DNA of 64,000 bases, taken from an uncultured Sphingomonadaceae bacterium. GTDB taxonomy: Bacteria > Pseudomonadota > Alphaproteobacteria > Sphingomonadales > Sphingomonadaceae. A program made the translations under genes and the position numbers. Below the pieces are notes generated by a model. The model ran no database searches and was not told the origin of the DNA. It saw only the letters and a program-made list of their open reading frames with translations. Below, one piece after another: positions 32,258 through 41,554 of the stretch; the first letter of the stretch is position 1, and each line of letters begins with the position of its first letter. The stretch covers positions 62,001 through 126,000 of the forward strand of contig CANLBM010000012.1 of NCBI GenBank assembly GCA_947488845.1, written 5' to 3'.

Positions 32258-33124
32258 ATGATATCATTCCAGTCCCTGTCCCTTAAAGCCGTCCTGCTGG
32301 CACCGGCCCTGTTATTCCTTGCCATGGCCCCGGCTGCCTCCGCGCCGGTACAGGTCGGGATAGCCGCGACCGTTGTCGGTGATGTGCGGATGAGCAATGC
32401 GACGACCAAGAAAGCGGTCAAGATATCGCGCCGCCAACGGCTGGCCTGGGGCGATGCGCTGAGCACCAGGAAAAAGAGCAAGTTGCAGATATTGCTGCTC
32501 GACCGGTCGAGTCTGACCATCGGTTCCAACGCCCAATTGACAATCAACCGCTTTGTCTATGATCCGGGCAAGGAACGCTCGCTAACCGCAACGGTGAGCA
32601 AGGGCGCCTTTCGTTTCATGTCGGGGCGCAAGTCGAAGAAATCCTCCGCCTCGGTCAGCAGTTCGGTCGGTACCATCGGTATCCGCGGAACCGCTCTTGA
32701 TGGCGTGGTCGGCAAGGATGCGGTGGAGATAGCCAGGAAGGAACCGTTTCTCGACGGCGTGAAAAGCGACAAGGACAGCGCGATGCTGGTCGTGCTGCGC
32801 GGCCCGGGTGCCAATCGCAGCGGCGACCTCGATGTCGGTCTGGCCGAGGTCAGCGCAGCGGGCAAGACGGTGACGCTGGATCAGCCGATCCTGGCGGCCT
32901 ATATTCCCCGGCCGGGCGCGCAACCCATTGGGCCGTTCAGGCTTTCAGCCAGCGGCCTGTCGAAACTGCAGGACCAGCTCGCGCCGAAAGTGGCCGGGGC
33001 CGAAAAAAGCGGTCTGCTGAAAGCCTTGATACCCGCCGCGATCATCGGTGTCGGCGTCGGCCTGTTGCTGCCCGGCGGCGATGAAGCTTGCACCAATGCA
33101 ACGGTCGGCGGACCCAATTGCTAG
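32258..33124 (+). CDS. FecR-domain exported protein
   Basis: 288 aa with signal peptide (VLLAPALLFLAMAPAASA). The FecR-type beta domain spans about 35-160: VGDVRMSNATTKKAVKISRR, LQILLLDRSSLTIGSNAQLT, then ATVSKGAFRFMSGRKSKK and SVGTIGIRGTALDGVV. The last is the typical 'TP(I/V)AxIGIRGT' strand. A hydrophobic Gly/Leu-rich tail (LIPAAIIGVGVGLLLPGG) may anchor it in a membrane. Unlike classical FecR it has no cytoplasmic N-terminus or sigma-factor neighbour. It is convergent with the cyclase gene, 22 bp away. Confidence 0.85.
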   Translation: MISFQSLSLKAVLLAPALLFLAMAPAASAPVQVGIAATVVGDVRMSNATTKKAVKISRRQRLAWGDALSTRKKSKLQILLLDRSSLTIGSNAQLTINRFVYDPGKERSLTATVSKGAFRFMSGRKSKKSSASVSSSVGTIGIRGTALDGVVGKDAVEIARKEPFLDGVKSDKDSAMLVVLRGPGANRSGDLDVGLAEVSAAGKTVTLDQPILAAYIPRPGAQPIGPFRLSASGLSKLQDQLAPKVAGAEKSGLLKALIPAAIIGVGVGLLLPGGDEACTNATVGGPNC

Positions 33125-33146
33125 AGGTAAAAGCCTGAAGGACGGT

Positions 33147-35414
33147 CTATTTGCGGGTTGCCTCGAAGACGCCGTCCCAGTCGTCCTCGACCGGACCCTT
33201 TGACAGCAACTCGATCCGCCGGCGGTAAACCGAGACCAGCACCGAGAGCCCGGCATCGCTATATGCCGCTTCATGCTCTTCCAGCATATGGCTGGCTGCG
33301 GCCCAGTTCTGCGCCCGATAGAGGGTCAGGAATTCATCATGCCAGCTTTGCAGGATTCCAAAGGCCGGATTCCGGTTGAGCGTCTCGTCGCCGAGCAACG
33401 CATAGACCGTGTCCGACGCATCGCGGCCGACGACCCTGACCCGGTCCAGTTCAAGCAGGGCAAAACCCTCCAGTTGTTCGGCGAGCGCGCTGCCGATCAG
33501 GATTTGCACGCCATATTGCTTGGTCAGCCCTTCGAAGCGGGACGCGATATTCACCGTGTCGCCGATCAATGTATAGGACAGCCGCTGTTCCGATCCCATA
33601 TTGCCGACGCAGCACAGGCCGGCGTTCATCCCGATCCCGATTTTCACATCCGGCGGCCAGACCTGTCCCGGCCTTTGCGGCAGTTCACGGTTCAGCCGTT
33701 CGAGACTTTCGACCATTTGCAGCGCAGCGCGTGCGCCGTTGCGGAACTGGTCCGGATCGTCGAGCGGCGCGTTCCAGAAGGCGAGAATGGCATCCCCGAT
33801 AAATTTATCGACCGTGGCCTTTCTCTCCAGCAAGATATTGCACATCGGGGTCAGGAAACCGGTGAGAAAATTGATCACCTGCTTCGGGTCATATTGTTCG
33901 GAAATTCTCGAAAAACCACGGATATCGCAGAACAGGACCGTCATTTCGCGCTCTTCGCCGCCGAGTTGCAGGCGTTCGGGATTGGCGGCAATCTGCCGGA
34001 CCATCTCGGGTGACAGATAGCGGTCAAAGGCGGTGTGGATATAGGCCCGTTGCTGTTCTTCCTGGCGGAAACTCAGCAGGGTCTGGACCGCGTAAACCAG
34101 GATCAGCGCGATGACCGGCCAGGTCGGATCGAGCAGATAGTGCAATTGGTCAAAGGCCAGCCAGCTACCCGCAGCTACCGCAGCCGTCGCAGCGAGCCCG
34201 ATCGCTGCGCCGATCGTGGCTCCCGCACCGGGAAGCAAGAGCGCCAGCCCGCCGCCGAGCAGCAGGATCAGGAAAAACTCCAGGCCCGGTGCCCAGTCGG
34301 GGCGGATCAGAAATTCGCCGAGGATCATCTGCTCGGCGGCCTGCGCGTGGACGGTGACGCCCGGCTCGTTCTCGGCCAGAGGTGTCGAGATCAGATCGCG
34401 CAAGCCGGTTGCGCTGGCGCCGACGAAGACGATCTGTCCCTCGACCGCTGCGGCTATCTCGTCTGCGGACATATCGCCCGACAGCAGCCGCCAGGCCGGG
34501 ATCGTGCGATCGGGCGCCGGCTCGCTGAAATGCATCCACAATTCGCCAGCCGCCGTCGTCGGCACCTCGAAATCGCCGACCCTGAGATTGACGATGGCTC
34601 CGGGCGCGCCCGCTGTCTCGCCGCTGCCGTCGCTGGTCTTGACCAGAATCGAGTCCGCTTGCTGCGCCACCCGCAAGGCTTCCAGCGAAAGCGACGGCAC
34701 CAGCTTGTCCTTATAGAGAAACACCAGCGGCGCTCGGCGCAATATCCCGTCGGCATCGCCGACGATGCTCAGCGATCCGAGACCGGACGACGCCTGTTGC
34801 AATTGCGGCAGCGATTGCACCGTCCCCCGATATTGTTCGACCTGTCCGTCTGGTGAGGACCCGAGTATCGCCATGCCGGTCGGCAGTTCGATTGGCCCCC
34901 CGCGATCCTCGTGCAACAGAAAGAATCCGCCGACCACCGGTGCGAGAGCGAAACTGTTCGCCAATATGTCGTCATTGTCGGGCAGATCCGACAGCGAGCG
35001 CAGCAGGCTTTCATTGCCCTCCGCCCGCGGCAATCGCGCGGCAATCTGGCCGGGCGACGTCCGGTCGGGCTCGGAAAAGACGATATCGAAGGCAATTGCT
35101 GCAGCGCCGGCATCGGACAGCTTTTGCGTCAGCCTGGCGATCTCGGTCCGCGACCACGGCCATTGCCCCAGCCGCTCGACCGATTCCTCGTCAATGTCGA
35201 TGATCCGTACGCCCGCGTCCTGATAGGCGCGCGGCGCGGCGTTCTGATAGCTGTCAAAGACCATCAGGCCCAGCCGGTCAAATCCCGGGATGGCGGAAAA
35301 TTGCAGCGCCGCGATAGCCAGCACCACCAGCAATCCGGGGATGATCGGACCGGTTTTCAGCAACCCCAGCCAGCGGCCGGCGCTCTCCCCCAAATTCCTG
35401 ATCCCCAATCCCAT
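33147..35414 (-). CDS. CHASE2-domain adenylate/guanylate cyclase
   Basis: Membrane receptor making a cyclic nucleotide, 755 aa. After one N-terminal helix (about 20-45) an extracytoplasmic CHASE2 sensor runs to about 365 (IIDIDEESVERLGQWPWSRT and AIAFDIVFSEPDRTSPGQIA are hallmarks). Three transmembrane helices follow at about 370-445. The class III cyclase domain starts near 485: MTVLFCDIRGFSRISEQYDP and DKFIGDAILAFWNAPLDDPD both keep the metal-binding Asp. A short helical tail ends the protein. ATG 35414 (MGLGIRNLGESAGRWLG) was chosen. The FecR/TPR genes on the other strand are likely partners. Confidence 0.93.
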   Translation of the reverse strand: MGLGIRNLGESAGRWLGLLKTGPIIPGLLVVLAIAALQFSAIPGFDRLGLMVFDSYQNAAPRAYQDAGVRIIDIDEESVERLGQWPWSRTEIARLTQKLSDAGAAAIAFDIVFSEPDRTSPGQIAARLPRAEGNESLLRSLSDLPDNDDILANSFALAPVVGGFFLLHEDRGGPIELPTGMAILGSSPDGQVEQYRGTVQSLPQLQQASSGLGSLSIVGDADGILRRAPLVFLYKDKLVPSLSLEALRVAQQADSILVKTSDGSGETAGAPGAIVNLRVGDFEVPTTAAGELWMHFSEPAPDRTIPAWRLLSGDMSADEIAAAVEGQIVFVGASATGLRDLISTPLAENEPGVTVHAQAAEQMILGEFLIRPDWAPGLEFFLILLLGGGLALLLPGAGATIGAAIGLAATAAVAAGSWLAFDQLHYLLDPTWPVIALILVYAVQTLLSFRQEEQQRAYIHTAFDRYLSPEMVRQIAANPERLQLGGEEREMTVLFCDIRGFSRISEQYDPKQVINFLTGFLTPMCNILLERKATVDKFIGDAILAFWNAPLDDPDQFRNGARAALQMVESLERLNRELPQRPGQVWPPDVKIGIGMNAGLCCVGNMGSEQRLSYTLIGDTVNIASRFEGLTKQYGVQILIGSALAEQLEGFALLELDRVRVVGRDASDTVYALLGDETLNRNPAFGILQSWHDEFLTLYRAQNWAAASHMLEEHEAAYSDAGLSVLVSVYRRRIELLSKGPVEDDWDGVFEATRK

Positions 35415-35528
35415 ATCATGCTGATTGCCCCACTCGCGTCGAAACTGCAAGCCGACAGGCGCAGCCGGAGGCCATTTCCAATCAAATTCGATTTTCCGTT
35501 TGACAGTCGCCCATCCCGAACTCTAATT

Positions 35529-35556
35529 AATAATGAGAATCATTTGCATTATCATT
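35529..35556 (+). promoter_or_regulatory. Fur box upstream of the TonB receptor gene
   Basis: The stretch TAATGAGAATCATTTGCATTATCATT contains overlapping matches to the Fur core: AATGAGAATCATTTGCATT (35532-35550), and ATCATT repeated in both directions. It ends about 19 bp before the receptor ATG, so repression by iron-loaded Fur is likely. Confidence 0.8.
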
Positions 35557-35574
35557 AAATCAGGGGGCATATCT

Positions 35575-37821
35575 ATGAACATCAACTTCCGGCAGCGGGG
35601 AATTACCTATTCCTGCAGCATTCTGGCGCTGGGCTTTGCGCAGACAGCAATGGCAGCCGCTGACGACGGCGCCGGTTTTGATGACGAGATCATCACGGTT
35701 ACCGCCACCCGCACTGCCATCGACGTGGTGGATGCTCCGGCGACGGTCACGGTGATCGATCAGGAGCAGATCGCCGACGAAATGGCGACCGATGTTCGCG
35801 ATATCGTCCGGTTCGAACCCGGGGTTTCCGTCCGCCGGGCACCGGCGCGCTTTGGTGCTGCGCTGGGTACGACGGGCCGAGCCGGGAATGAAGATTTCAA
35901 CATTCGCGGCATCGGCGGCAACCGGGTGCTGATCCAGGTCGACGGCATCCGTTCTCCCCAGGGTTTTACCTTCGGCGCGCAGGAAGTCGGGCGCGGCAAT
36001 GCCACCGATGTCGGACTGATCAAGTCGGTCGAAATTCTTCGTGGCCCGGCGTCAGCCCTGTATGGCAGTGACGGCCTGTCCGGTGCGGTCAGCTTCATCA
36101 CCGCCGATCCCGTCGACTTTATCAAAGAGGGAAACAGCTTCGGCGGTTTTGCACGGGCGCAATATAGCTCGGCCGATCAGGAATTTTCCGAGACCGTGGC
36201 GCTCGCCGGACAGGCGGGCGACTTCTCGGCGATGCTGGCTTATTCGCGCCGCGATTTCGAGGAACTCGATAACAAGGGTACCATAGACACCGAAGACGCA
36301 ACCCGTACCACGCCCAATCCGCAGGATGGCGAGTCAAACGCGTTTCTTGGCAAGCTGGTCTGGACTAATGGTTCGCACAAGGTTCGTCTGACCGGCGCAT
36401 ATCTCGAACGCGAACTGTCTTCCGACATATTGTCCGGGCGCGGGCCCGTATTTCTGTTCGGACCGGCCCCCAGCTGGATCGTCGACAATCTGACGGCGCA
36501 GGACGAAACCAGGCGCAGCCGGGTGTCGATCGATTATACCTATGATGCCGGTGAAAAGGGGGCTGGCTTGATCGACTATGCCCATCTTGCTGCCTATTGG
36601 CAGGACGGCACGGACCGGCAATTTGCTCTGGAAGAGCGGACCCCGATCGGCGCCACGCCTCGCCCGGATCGGGAGAGGCTGAACACATTCGACAATGAAG
36701 TGATCGGAGCAGTCGCCGATTTCCGTTCTCGCTTCAACACCGGTACGGTGGGGCATACACTGACCTTCGGTGCTGATATCAGCAAGACCGAGCAGGCGGG
36801 TGTGCGTGATGGTACCGAGCCACCGTTTGGGGAAGTCTATCCTTCCAGTGCTTTCCCGAAGACCGATTTCACGCTTGGCGGTTTCTATCTGGGCGATGCG
36901 ATCGCGTTTGGCGACGGTGTCTTCACCCTCTATCCGGCGATTCGCTATGATTTCTATGATCTGAATCCGACCGACGATCCTCTGCTGCCGGGCTTTACGC
37001 CGAGCGGTCAAAATGGTTCGCAACTGTCGCCCAAGCTGGGAGCAGTGGTCAAACTTGGTGATGTCCGCCTGTTCGGCAATTATGCTCGCGGATTCCGCGC
37101 ACCGACCCCCAGCCAGGTCAATAATTTCTTCGAGAATCTCGCTTATGGCTACTCGTCGCTGGCCAATCCGGACCTCGGTCCGGAAAACAGCGACAGTTTT
37201 GAAGCGGGCATCCGCTACGCCAGTGATGATATCAGCCTGTTGCTGACCGCGTTCACTGCGGACTATTCCGACTTTATCAGCCAGGAGCAGGTGTCCGGAA
37301 GCTTCACCCCCTCTGATCCCGCAATATATCAGTTTATCAATCTCGATAATGTCACGGTCAAAGGCGTCGAAGCCAAGGCGAGCTACGAAGCGGCAAACGG
37401 CTTCCGCGCGCGCTTCGCGATTGCCTTTGCCGATGGCACGGTAAAATCGCCGAACAATCCGCCGGTCCCGCTCTCCACGATCGATCCGCTCAACGCGATC
37501 CTCGGTCTGGGCTATCGCGAACCCGGTGGCGCTTTCGGCGGAGAAATGATCGTCAGCTATAATGCCCGCAAGGAAGCGAACGAAACAACGGGCGTATGTT
37601 CTTCCGCCTGTTTTCGTCCGCAGGAATCGGCGATCATCGATGCCACCGCCTTTGTCCGGATCACCGAATATGCCAAGATCCGGGCCGGTATATTCAACAT
37701 CACCAACCAGAAATACGCACTGTGGAGCGACGTCAGGGGATTGGCGGCGACATCCACCATCACCGACGCGTTCACCCAGCCGGGCCGCAACGCCAGTATT
37801 TCACTCAGCCTATCATTTTAA
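35575..37821 (+). CDS. TonB-dependent receptor, heme/hemoglobin-type
   Basis: Outer-membrane iron/heme receptor of 748 aa. Signal peptide to about residue 27 (ILALGFAQTAMAAADD), then a TonB box region EIITVTATRT and the plug (DAPATVTVIDQEQIADEMAT, RGIGGNRVLIQVDGIRSPQG and VEILRGPASALYGSDGLSG). The plug layout fits the TonB-hemoglobin/transferrin/lactoferrin family. The barrel has the NPDLGPENSDSFEAGIRY block and ends in SISLSLSF with terminal Phe. ATG 35575 follows a CAGGGGGCAT ribosome-binding site. A Fur box precedes it, and the genes for DUF6607 and PepSY proteins follow in operon. Confidence 0.93.
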   Translation: MNINFRQRGITYSCSILALGFAQTAMAAADDGAGFDDEIITVTATRTAIDVVDAPATVTVIDQEQIADEMATDVRDIVRFEPGVSVRRAPARFGAALGTTGRAGNEDFNIRGIGGNRVLIQVDGIRSPQGFTFGAQEVGRGNATDVGLIKSVEILRGPASALYGSDGLSGAVSFITADPVDFIKEGNSFGGFARAQYSSADQEFSETVALAGQAGDFSAMLAYSRRDFEELDNKGTIDTEDATRTTPNPQDGESNAFLGKLVWTNGSHKVRLTGAYLERELSSDILSGRGPVFLFGPAPSWIVDNLTAQDETRRSRVSIDYTYDAGEKGAGLIDYAHLAAYWQDGTDRQFALEERTPIGATPRPDRERLNTFDNEVIGAVADFRSRFNTGTVGHTLTFGADISKTEQAGVRDGTEPPFGEVYPSSAFPKTDFTLGGFYLGDAIAFGDGVFTLYPAIRYDFYDLNPTDDPLLPGFTPSGQNGSQLSPKLGAVVKLGDVRLFGNYARGFRAPTPSQVNNFFENLAYGYSSLANPDLGPENSDSFEAGIRYASDDISLLLTAFTADYSDFISQEQVSGSFTPSDPAIYQFINLDNVTVKGVEAKASYEAANGFRARFAIAFADGTVKSPNNPPVPLSTIDPLNAILGLGYREPGGAFGGEMIVSYNARKEANETTGVCSSACFRPQESAIIDATAFVRITEYAKIRAGIFNITNQKYALWSDVRGLAATSTITDAFTQPGRNASISLSLSF

Positions 37822-37841
37822 TCTTACGGGGAGAAAAGACG

Positions 37842-38873
37842 ATGACTATCAAATTGAAAACGCGACTGGGCGCGGCCTTGTTCGCTCTCGCAATGGCGAC
37901 ATCACCGGCACTGGCCAGCAGCGATCAGCAGCAGGTCTCGGCGAACGCAACGCAGGCGTCCTTCGAGCAGGACCGTGCTGACATATTGGCGATGGCCGGG
38001 GATTATAAAGTCCGCTTCGACATGGCGGAAACCACGTCATGGCGGGAAGATTATGAACCGATCAAGGCGAAGATTTCCGGCGGGCATGAAAGCGTGCGGG
38101 TCATCAAGGACACCGGCACGGAGATTGTTCTGCAGCATCTTTTGGTCGCGGAACATGAAGGCGAAAGCTTCATCATCAAACATTGGCGTCAGGACTGGAT
38201 CTATGAGCCTGAGAAAGTTCTGGTCTATGCAGATGCTGGTACCTGGGTGAACAAAGATGTTTCGCTATCCGAGCGTCAGGGCAGCTGGTCGCAGACGGTC
38301 TGGCAGGTCGATGACAGTCCCCGCTATGGCGGGCTCGGCAAATGGCAGACGGTCAATGGCCTCCGCAACTGGACCAGTGACTGGACGGCCCGGCCATTGG
38401 CGCGCCGCGATGCGGTTCGTGATCCGGTCTATGACCATTATCAGGCGATCAACCGCCATCAGCCGATGCCCGGTGGCTGGATCCACTGGCAGGACAATGT
38501 CAAGATGAAGCGGGTTGACGGAAAGGCCGTGCCCTATGTCCAGGAATCGGTGCTCAACACCTACACAAAGTTCGACGGCTATGACGTCGGCGCGGCGGAT
38601 GACTATTGGGCGAAAACCAAAGGCTATTGGCAGCAGGTGCGGGCCGAATGGGATGCCGCGATCGCGGCGCATGGCGGCGTGACCGTCGAGGAAGAAGCGC
38701 AGACCGGCACGGTGATCAGCGGGCGGCTGTTGACCATGGGTACCGAGATTACCGAGGGTAAATTGACACAGGCCGCTGCGATCAAGGAAGCGCGATCGAT
38801 TATTCGAGACGCTACCGGCAAGCAATCCGCGCAAGGCGCTGCACAGACAGCTCCGGCATCAACAGACTATTGA
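37842..38873 (+). CDS. DUF6607 family exported protein
   Basis: 343 aa with signal peptide (LGAALFALAMATSPALAS). The mature protein has many Trp and Tyr residues: VLQHLLVAEHEGESFIIKHW, RQDWIYEPEKVLVYADAGTW and MPGGWIHWQDNVKMKRVDGK are strong DUF6607 blocks. The reaction is not known. It starts 20 bp after the Fur-controlled receptor gene, with GGGGAGAAAAG before the ATG, so it is probably iron-regulated and tied to uptake of the receptor's ligand, perhaps heme. Its stop overlaps the next start by one base. Confidence 0.85.
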   Translation: MTIKLKTRLGAALFALAMATSPALASSDQQQVSANATQASFEQDRADILAMAGDYKVRFDMAETTSWREDYEPIKAKISGGHESVRVIKDTGTEIVLQHLLVAEHEGESFIIKHWRQDWIYEPEKVLVYADAGTWVNKDVSLSERQGSWSQTVWQVDDSPRYGGLGKWQTVNGLRNWTSDWTARPLARRDAVRDPVYDHYQAINRHQPMPGGWIHWQDNVKMKRVDGKAVPYVQESVLNTYTKFDGYDVGAADDYWAKTKGYWQQVRAEWDAAIAAHGGVTVEEEAQTGTVISGRLLTMGTEITEGKLTQAAAIKEARSIIRDATGKQSAQGAAQTAPASTDY

Positions 38874-39289
38874 TGCCGGGGCCGATATCCGCATTTGCGC
38901 AATCGCTGGCCGCGACCCCCAAGATCGCCGTCTTGCCCGCTGCGCAAATGCGGATAGTTGTCGCCATGCGGATTGCTGTCCTGGCGTGGCGCAAGGGCCA
39001 GGACCCCAAACCCTATCTGGTCAAGCAACTGGGCGATGAAACCGCCGCGCGCCATTTCGCTCATATCATCGAACTGATGAGCGATTGCTGGCCCGAACCG
39101 ATAATGGTGCACCGTCCCTGCTGTCAGCAAACAAGCTATGACGAGATGCTGATGCTCGATCTGACCACCGCGGCGGTGCAGCGCGAACCGGAGCATTTCC
39201 ACGGGCTGCTCGGCGAGATGCTCGGCCGGTCGGATCGCCAGAAGCTGCATCTCGGCTTCACCAAGTTTACCAGCCGGTTCCGGCGCTAG
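38873..39289 (+). CDS. Conserved protein of the receptor/DUF6607 operon, unknown function
   Basis: 138 aa starting at the ATG that shares a base with the DUF6607 stop (TGATG at 38871-38875). It has no clear signal peptide. The middle is helical (YLVKQLGDETAARHFAHIIE), followed by a Cys pair in VHRPCCQQTSYDEMLMLDLT and a His-rich stretch REPEHFHGLLGEMLGR. Two adjacent Cys and several His suggest metal or redox chemistry (inference). I do not recognise a family name. Confidence 0.75.
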   Translation: MPGPISAFAQSLAATPKIAVLPAAQMRIVVAMRIAVLAWRKGQDPKPYLVKQLGDETAARHFAHIIELMSDCWPEPIMVHRPCCQQTSYDEMLMLDLTTAAVQREPEHFHGLLGEMLGRSDRQKLHLGFTKFTSRFRR

Positions 39290-39300
39290 GGAAGCATTGC

Positions 39301-39855
39301 ATGAACAAAGTCAAAACCCGGAACCTGCTGGTACTGGTACATCTGTTCCTCGCTGCCTTTCTGGCGCCGTCCTTTCTGCTCGTCGGTATGAGCGGCGCGC
39401 TCAAGCTGGCCGGCGTCGAAGCGTCGATCGAGGATATCCCGATTGAACTGCCGGCCGAAACGCAGCTGGATCCGGACAGCCCGACCCTGAAAAAGGATAT
39501 TGCGGCCGTGCTTGCGACGCAGAATATCCATCTCGATATCGAAAGCATCCGCAGCCGCGACGGTAATATGACCACCCGGCCAACTTCGCGGACCTTTGCC
39601 CGGATCAACCAGACGCCAGACGGTTTGGAGGCCTCCCTGCACAAGCCCGGCTTTCAATATGCGATGATGGAACTGCACAAGGGGCATGGCCCCGCGCTGT
39701 TCAAAACCTACCAGCTGATCGCTGGAATCGCGCTGTTTCTGGTCATAGTCGGCGGTCTGGTGGTGGGGCTGATGGCGCGGCCCTATCGCCGCAAGACCCT
39801 GGTTTCTCTGGCGCTGGGAACCATCGCTTTTCTGGCTCTCGGTTTTGCGGTCTGA
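39301..39855 (+). CDS. PepSY-associated membrane protein
   Basis: 184 aa. One N-terminal transmembrane helix (LVLVHLFLAAFLAPSFLLVG) is followed by a periplasmic PepSY-like domain (about 45-120), a second helix (YQLIAGIALFLVIVGGLVVG) and a short third one at the C-terminus. His residues near both helices (LVHLF; ELHKGHGPA) resemble heme-binding positions of PepSY-TM reductases. As the last gene of the Fur-box operon it could reduce iron or heme delivered by the receptor. That role is inference. Confidence 0.8.
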   Translation: MNKVKTRNLLVLVHLFLAAFLAPSFLLVGMSGALKLAGVEASIEDIPIELPAETQLDPDSPTLKKDIAAVLATQNIHLDIESIRSRDGNMTTRPTSRTFARINQTPDGLEASLHKPGFQYAMMELHKGHGPALFKTYQLIAGIALFLVIVGGLVVGLMARPYRRKTLVSLALGTIAFLALGFAV

Positions 39856-39975
39856 TCCGATAGCCGCTTTTGGGATGGCTCCGCATGGATCGCCGTCGAT
39901 CCCGGCGGATAGCGCTCACCCTGCAATGGATTTTATGATAGTGTATCAGCCATTTTGAAATTCAGGAGTGTTCCC

Positions 39976-40983
39976 ATGACTGACCAAGTTCGCAAACCAT
40001 CGCTCAACCGCCGCCAGCTGCTTGGTGCCACAGCCGCAACCGGCTTCGCGCTGAGCGCCGGTCCCGCGTCCGCCGCCGCTGTCGAGAGCAAGCCGGACCT
40101 GACCGGCAAATCGATACTGATCACCGGCTGCTCGTCCGGCTTCGGCCATCTCGGCGCGAAACTCTATGCCGAACTGGGCGCGAAAGTGTTTGCCACGATG
40201 CGCAATCTGCCGCGTGCCGAAGGGGATGCTCTGGCAAAAATCGCGACGGATGGCGCCCTGGATATCACCATAATCGAACTGGATGTGCTGTCGGAAGAGT
40301 CGGTGAACAAGGCTGTCGCGGAAGCCGAACGGCTGAATGGCGGCGCGCTCGACGTCGTCATCAACAATGCCGGTATCGGCACCGGCGCGCCCGTCGAGTT
40401 GCAGGATATGGAGATGATGCAGCTGCTGTTCGACACCAATGTGATGGGCTACCAGCGGGTCGCCCGCGCGGCGCTGCCGAAAATGCGCGCGCAGAAATCC
40501 GGTCTGATTGTCAATGTCTCTTCGCAGCTCGGCCGGGTGATGGTCCCGGGCATGGGGCTTTACAGCTCGACCAAATTCGCGGTGGAATCGATGAGCGAGC
40601 AAATGGCTTATGAGCTGGTCCCGCACGGCGTCGACGTCACCATCGTCCAGCCCGGCGGCTTCCCGACCAAGATCTGGGAAAACGGCAATAAATATACCGC
40701 GCCGATGCTCGAGCGTGCCGATGACGAGCGCAAGGCGGCCTATCAGGCGCTGGTCGACGGAGCCTTGCGCAATAGTGGCGGCTCGACCGATCCGATGGAC
40801 GTTCCGCGCGCCATTGCCGCGGTGATTGCCAGGGTGCCCGGCAAGCGACCCCTGCGTCTCCCCGTCCATCCCGCCGCCAAGCCGCAACTGGCGATCAATC
40901 AGGTCAGCGCGCAGACGCAGGTCGCGATGCTCGGCAACTCGCCCTTTGGCCCGTGGGTCAAGGACGTGAACGGACGCAGCTAG
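39976..40983 (+). CDS. Short-chain dehydrogenase/reductase with twin-arginine signal
   Basis: NAD(P)-dependent oxidoreductase of 335 aa. The N-terminus NRRQLLGATAATGFALSAGP is a twin-arginine (Tat) signal, predicting export of a folded protein with its cofactor. The SDR core follows: ILITGCSSGFGHLGAK (cofactor Gly motif), DVVINNAGIGTGAP, and the catalytic Ser, Tyr-x-x-x-Lys in VNVSSQLGRVM and GLYSSTKFAVESM. GGAGTGTT lies before ATG 39976. Exported SDRs are unusual; the substrate is unknown. Confidence 0.9.
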   Translation: MTDQVRKPSLNRRQLLGATAATGFALSAGPASAAAVESKPDLTGKSILITGCSSGFGHLGAKLYAELGAKVFATMRNLPRAEGDALAKIATDGALDITIIELDVLSEESVNKAVAEAERLNGGALDVVINNAGIGTGAPVELQDMEMMQLLFDTNVMGYQRVARAALPKMRAQKSGLIVNVSSQLGRVMVPGMGLYSSTKFAVESMSEQMAYELVPHGVDVTIVQPGGFPTKIWENGNKYTAPMLERADDERKAAYQALVDGALRNSGGSTDPMDVPRAIAAVIARVPGKRPLRLPVHPAAKPQLAINQVSAQTQVAMLGNSPFGPWVKDVNGRS

Positions 40984-40998
40984 CGGAGTACGACCGCT

Positions 40999-41421
40999 TC
41001 AGGCGGTGCGCTTCACGAGAAACAGGGGCGCCAGATAGACGATCAGGAAGACGCTATTGGGGATGACGTTGGCGGCATTGCCGGACGCCACCGATGCGCC
41101 GCTGTCGACCGCGAACCAGATCAGGATTGTGGTAATCGTACCCTTGCGGATCAGCTCGCTGCCTTGCTCCACACCCGGCGCGGTGATGAAGACATACATG
41201 GCCATCAGGCCGGCAAAGACCCCGCCGGCAATCGCCATCGCCATTTTCGCTTCCGGCGTGTCCAGACCGGCCACGCCATTGCCGCCGGAAGAGGCGAGCT
41301 GGAAGAATATCTCGTTGGCGCCGGTGAAGTCGTTCACCCCGGCGAAGGCGAATATGATGGCAACGATAATCGAAAAACTGCCGACGACACGGATATAGCG
41401 GCCAGCGGCTTGTGGTGACAT
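40999..41421 (-). CDS. Four-helix membrane protein of unknown function
   Basis: 140 aa with four hydrophobic segments: RVVGSFSIIVAIIFAFAGVN, KMAMAIAGGVFAGLMAMYVF, TTILIWFAVDSGASVASGNA and SVFLIVYLAPLFLVKRTA. I chose ATG 41421 (MSPQAAGRYIRVVG) because GAGGAGCAG lies just before it. The frame runs open to 41745 but would then overlap the divergent XRE gene. It ends 15 bp from the SDR gene (convergent). No family recognised. Confidence 0.75.
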   Translation of the reverse strand: MSPQAAGRYIRVVGSFSIIVAIIFAFAGVNDFTGANEIFFQLASSGGNGVAGLDTPEAKMAMAIAGGVFAGLMAMYVFITAPGVEQGSELIRKGTITTILIWFAVDSGASVASGNAANVIPNSVFLIVYLAPLFLVKRTA

Positions 41422-41554
41422 GATCTGCTCCTCATTCGGTTCCTCATCTTTAGACCATGGAGCGGTCATCAAAACAATTACCTCCCGGGTAAGTGCATGG
41501 GGATCGATCCGTGCTATCTCTCGGTGACGCGACGGACGGCGGAAGGAGACGATT

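Noticed and set aside
35533..35574. Upstream ATG for the TonB receptor at 35533
   Set aside because: It lies inside the Fur box and lacks a ribosome-binding site; ATG 35575 has one and gives a proper signal peptide.
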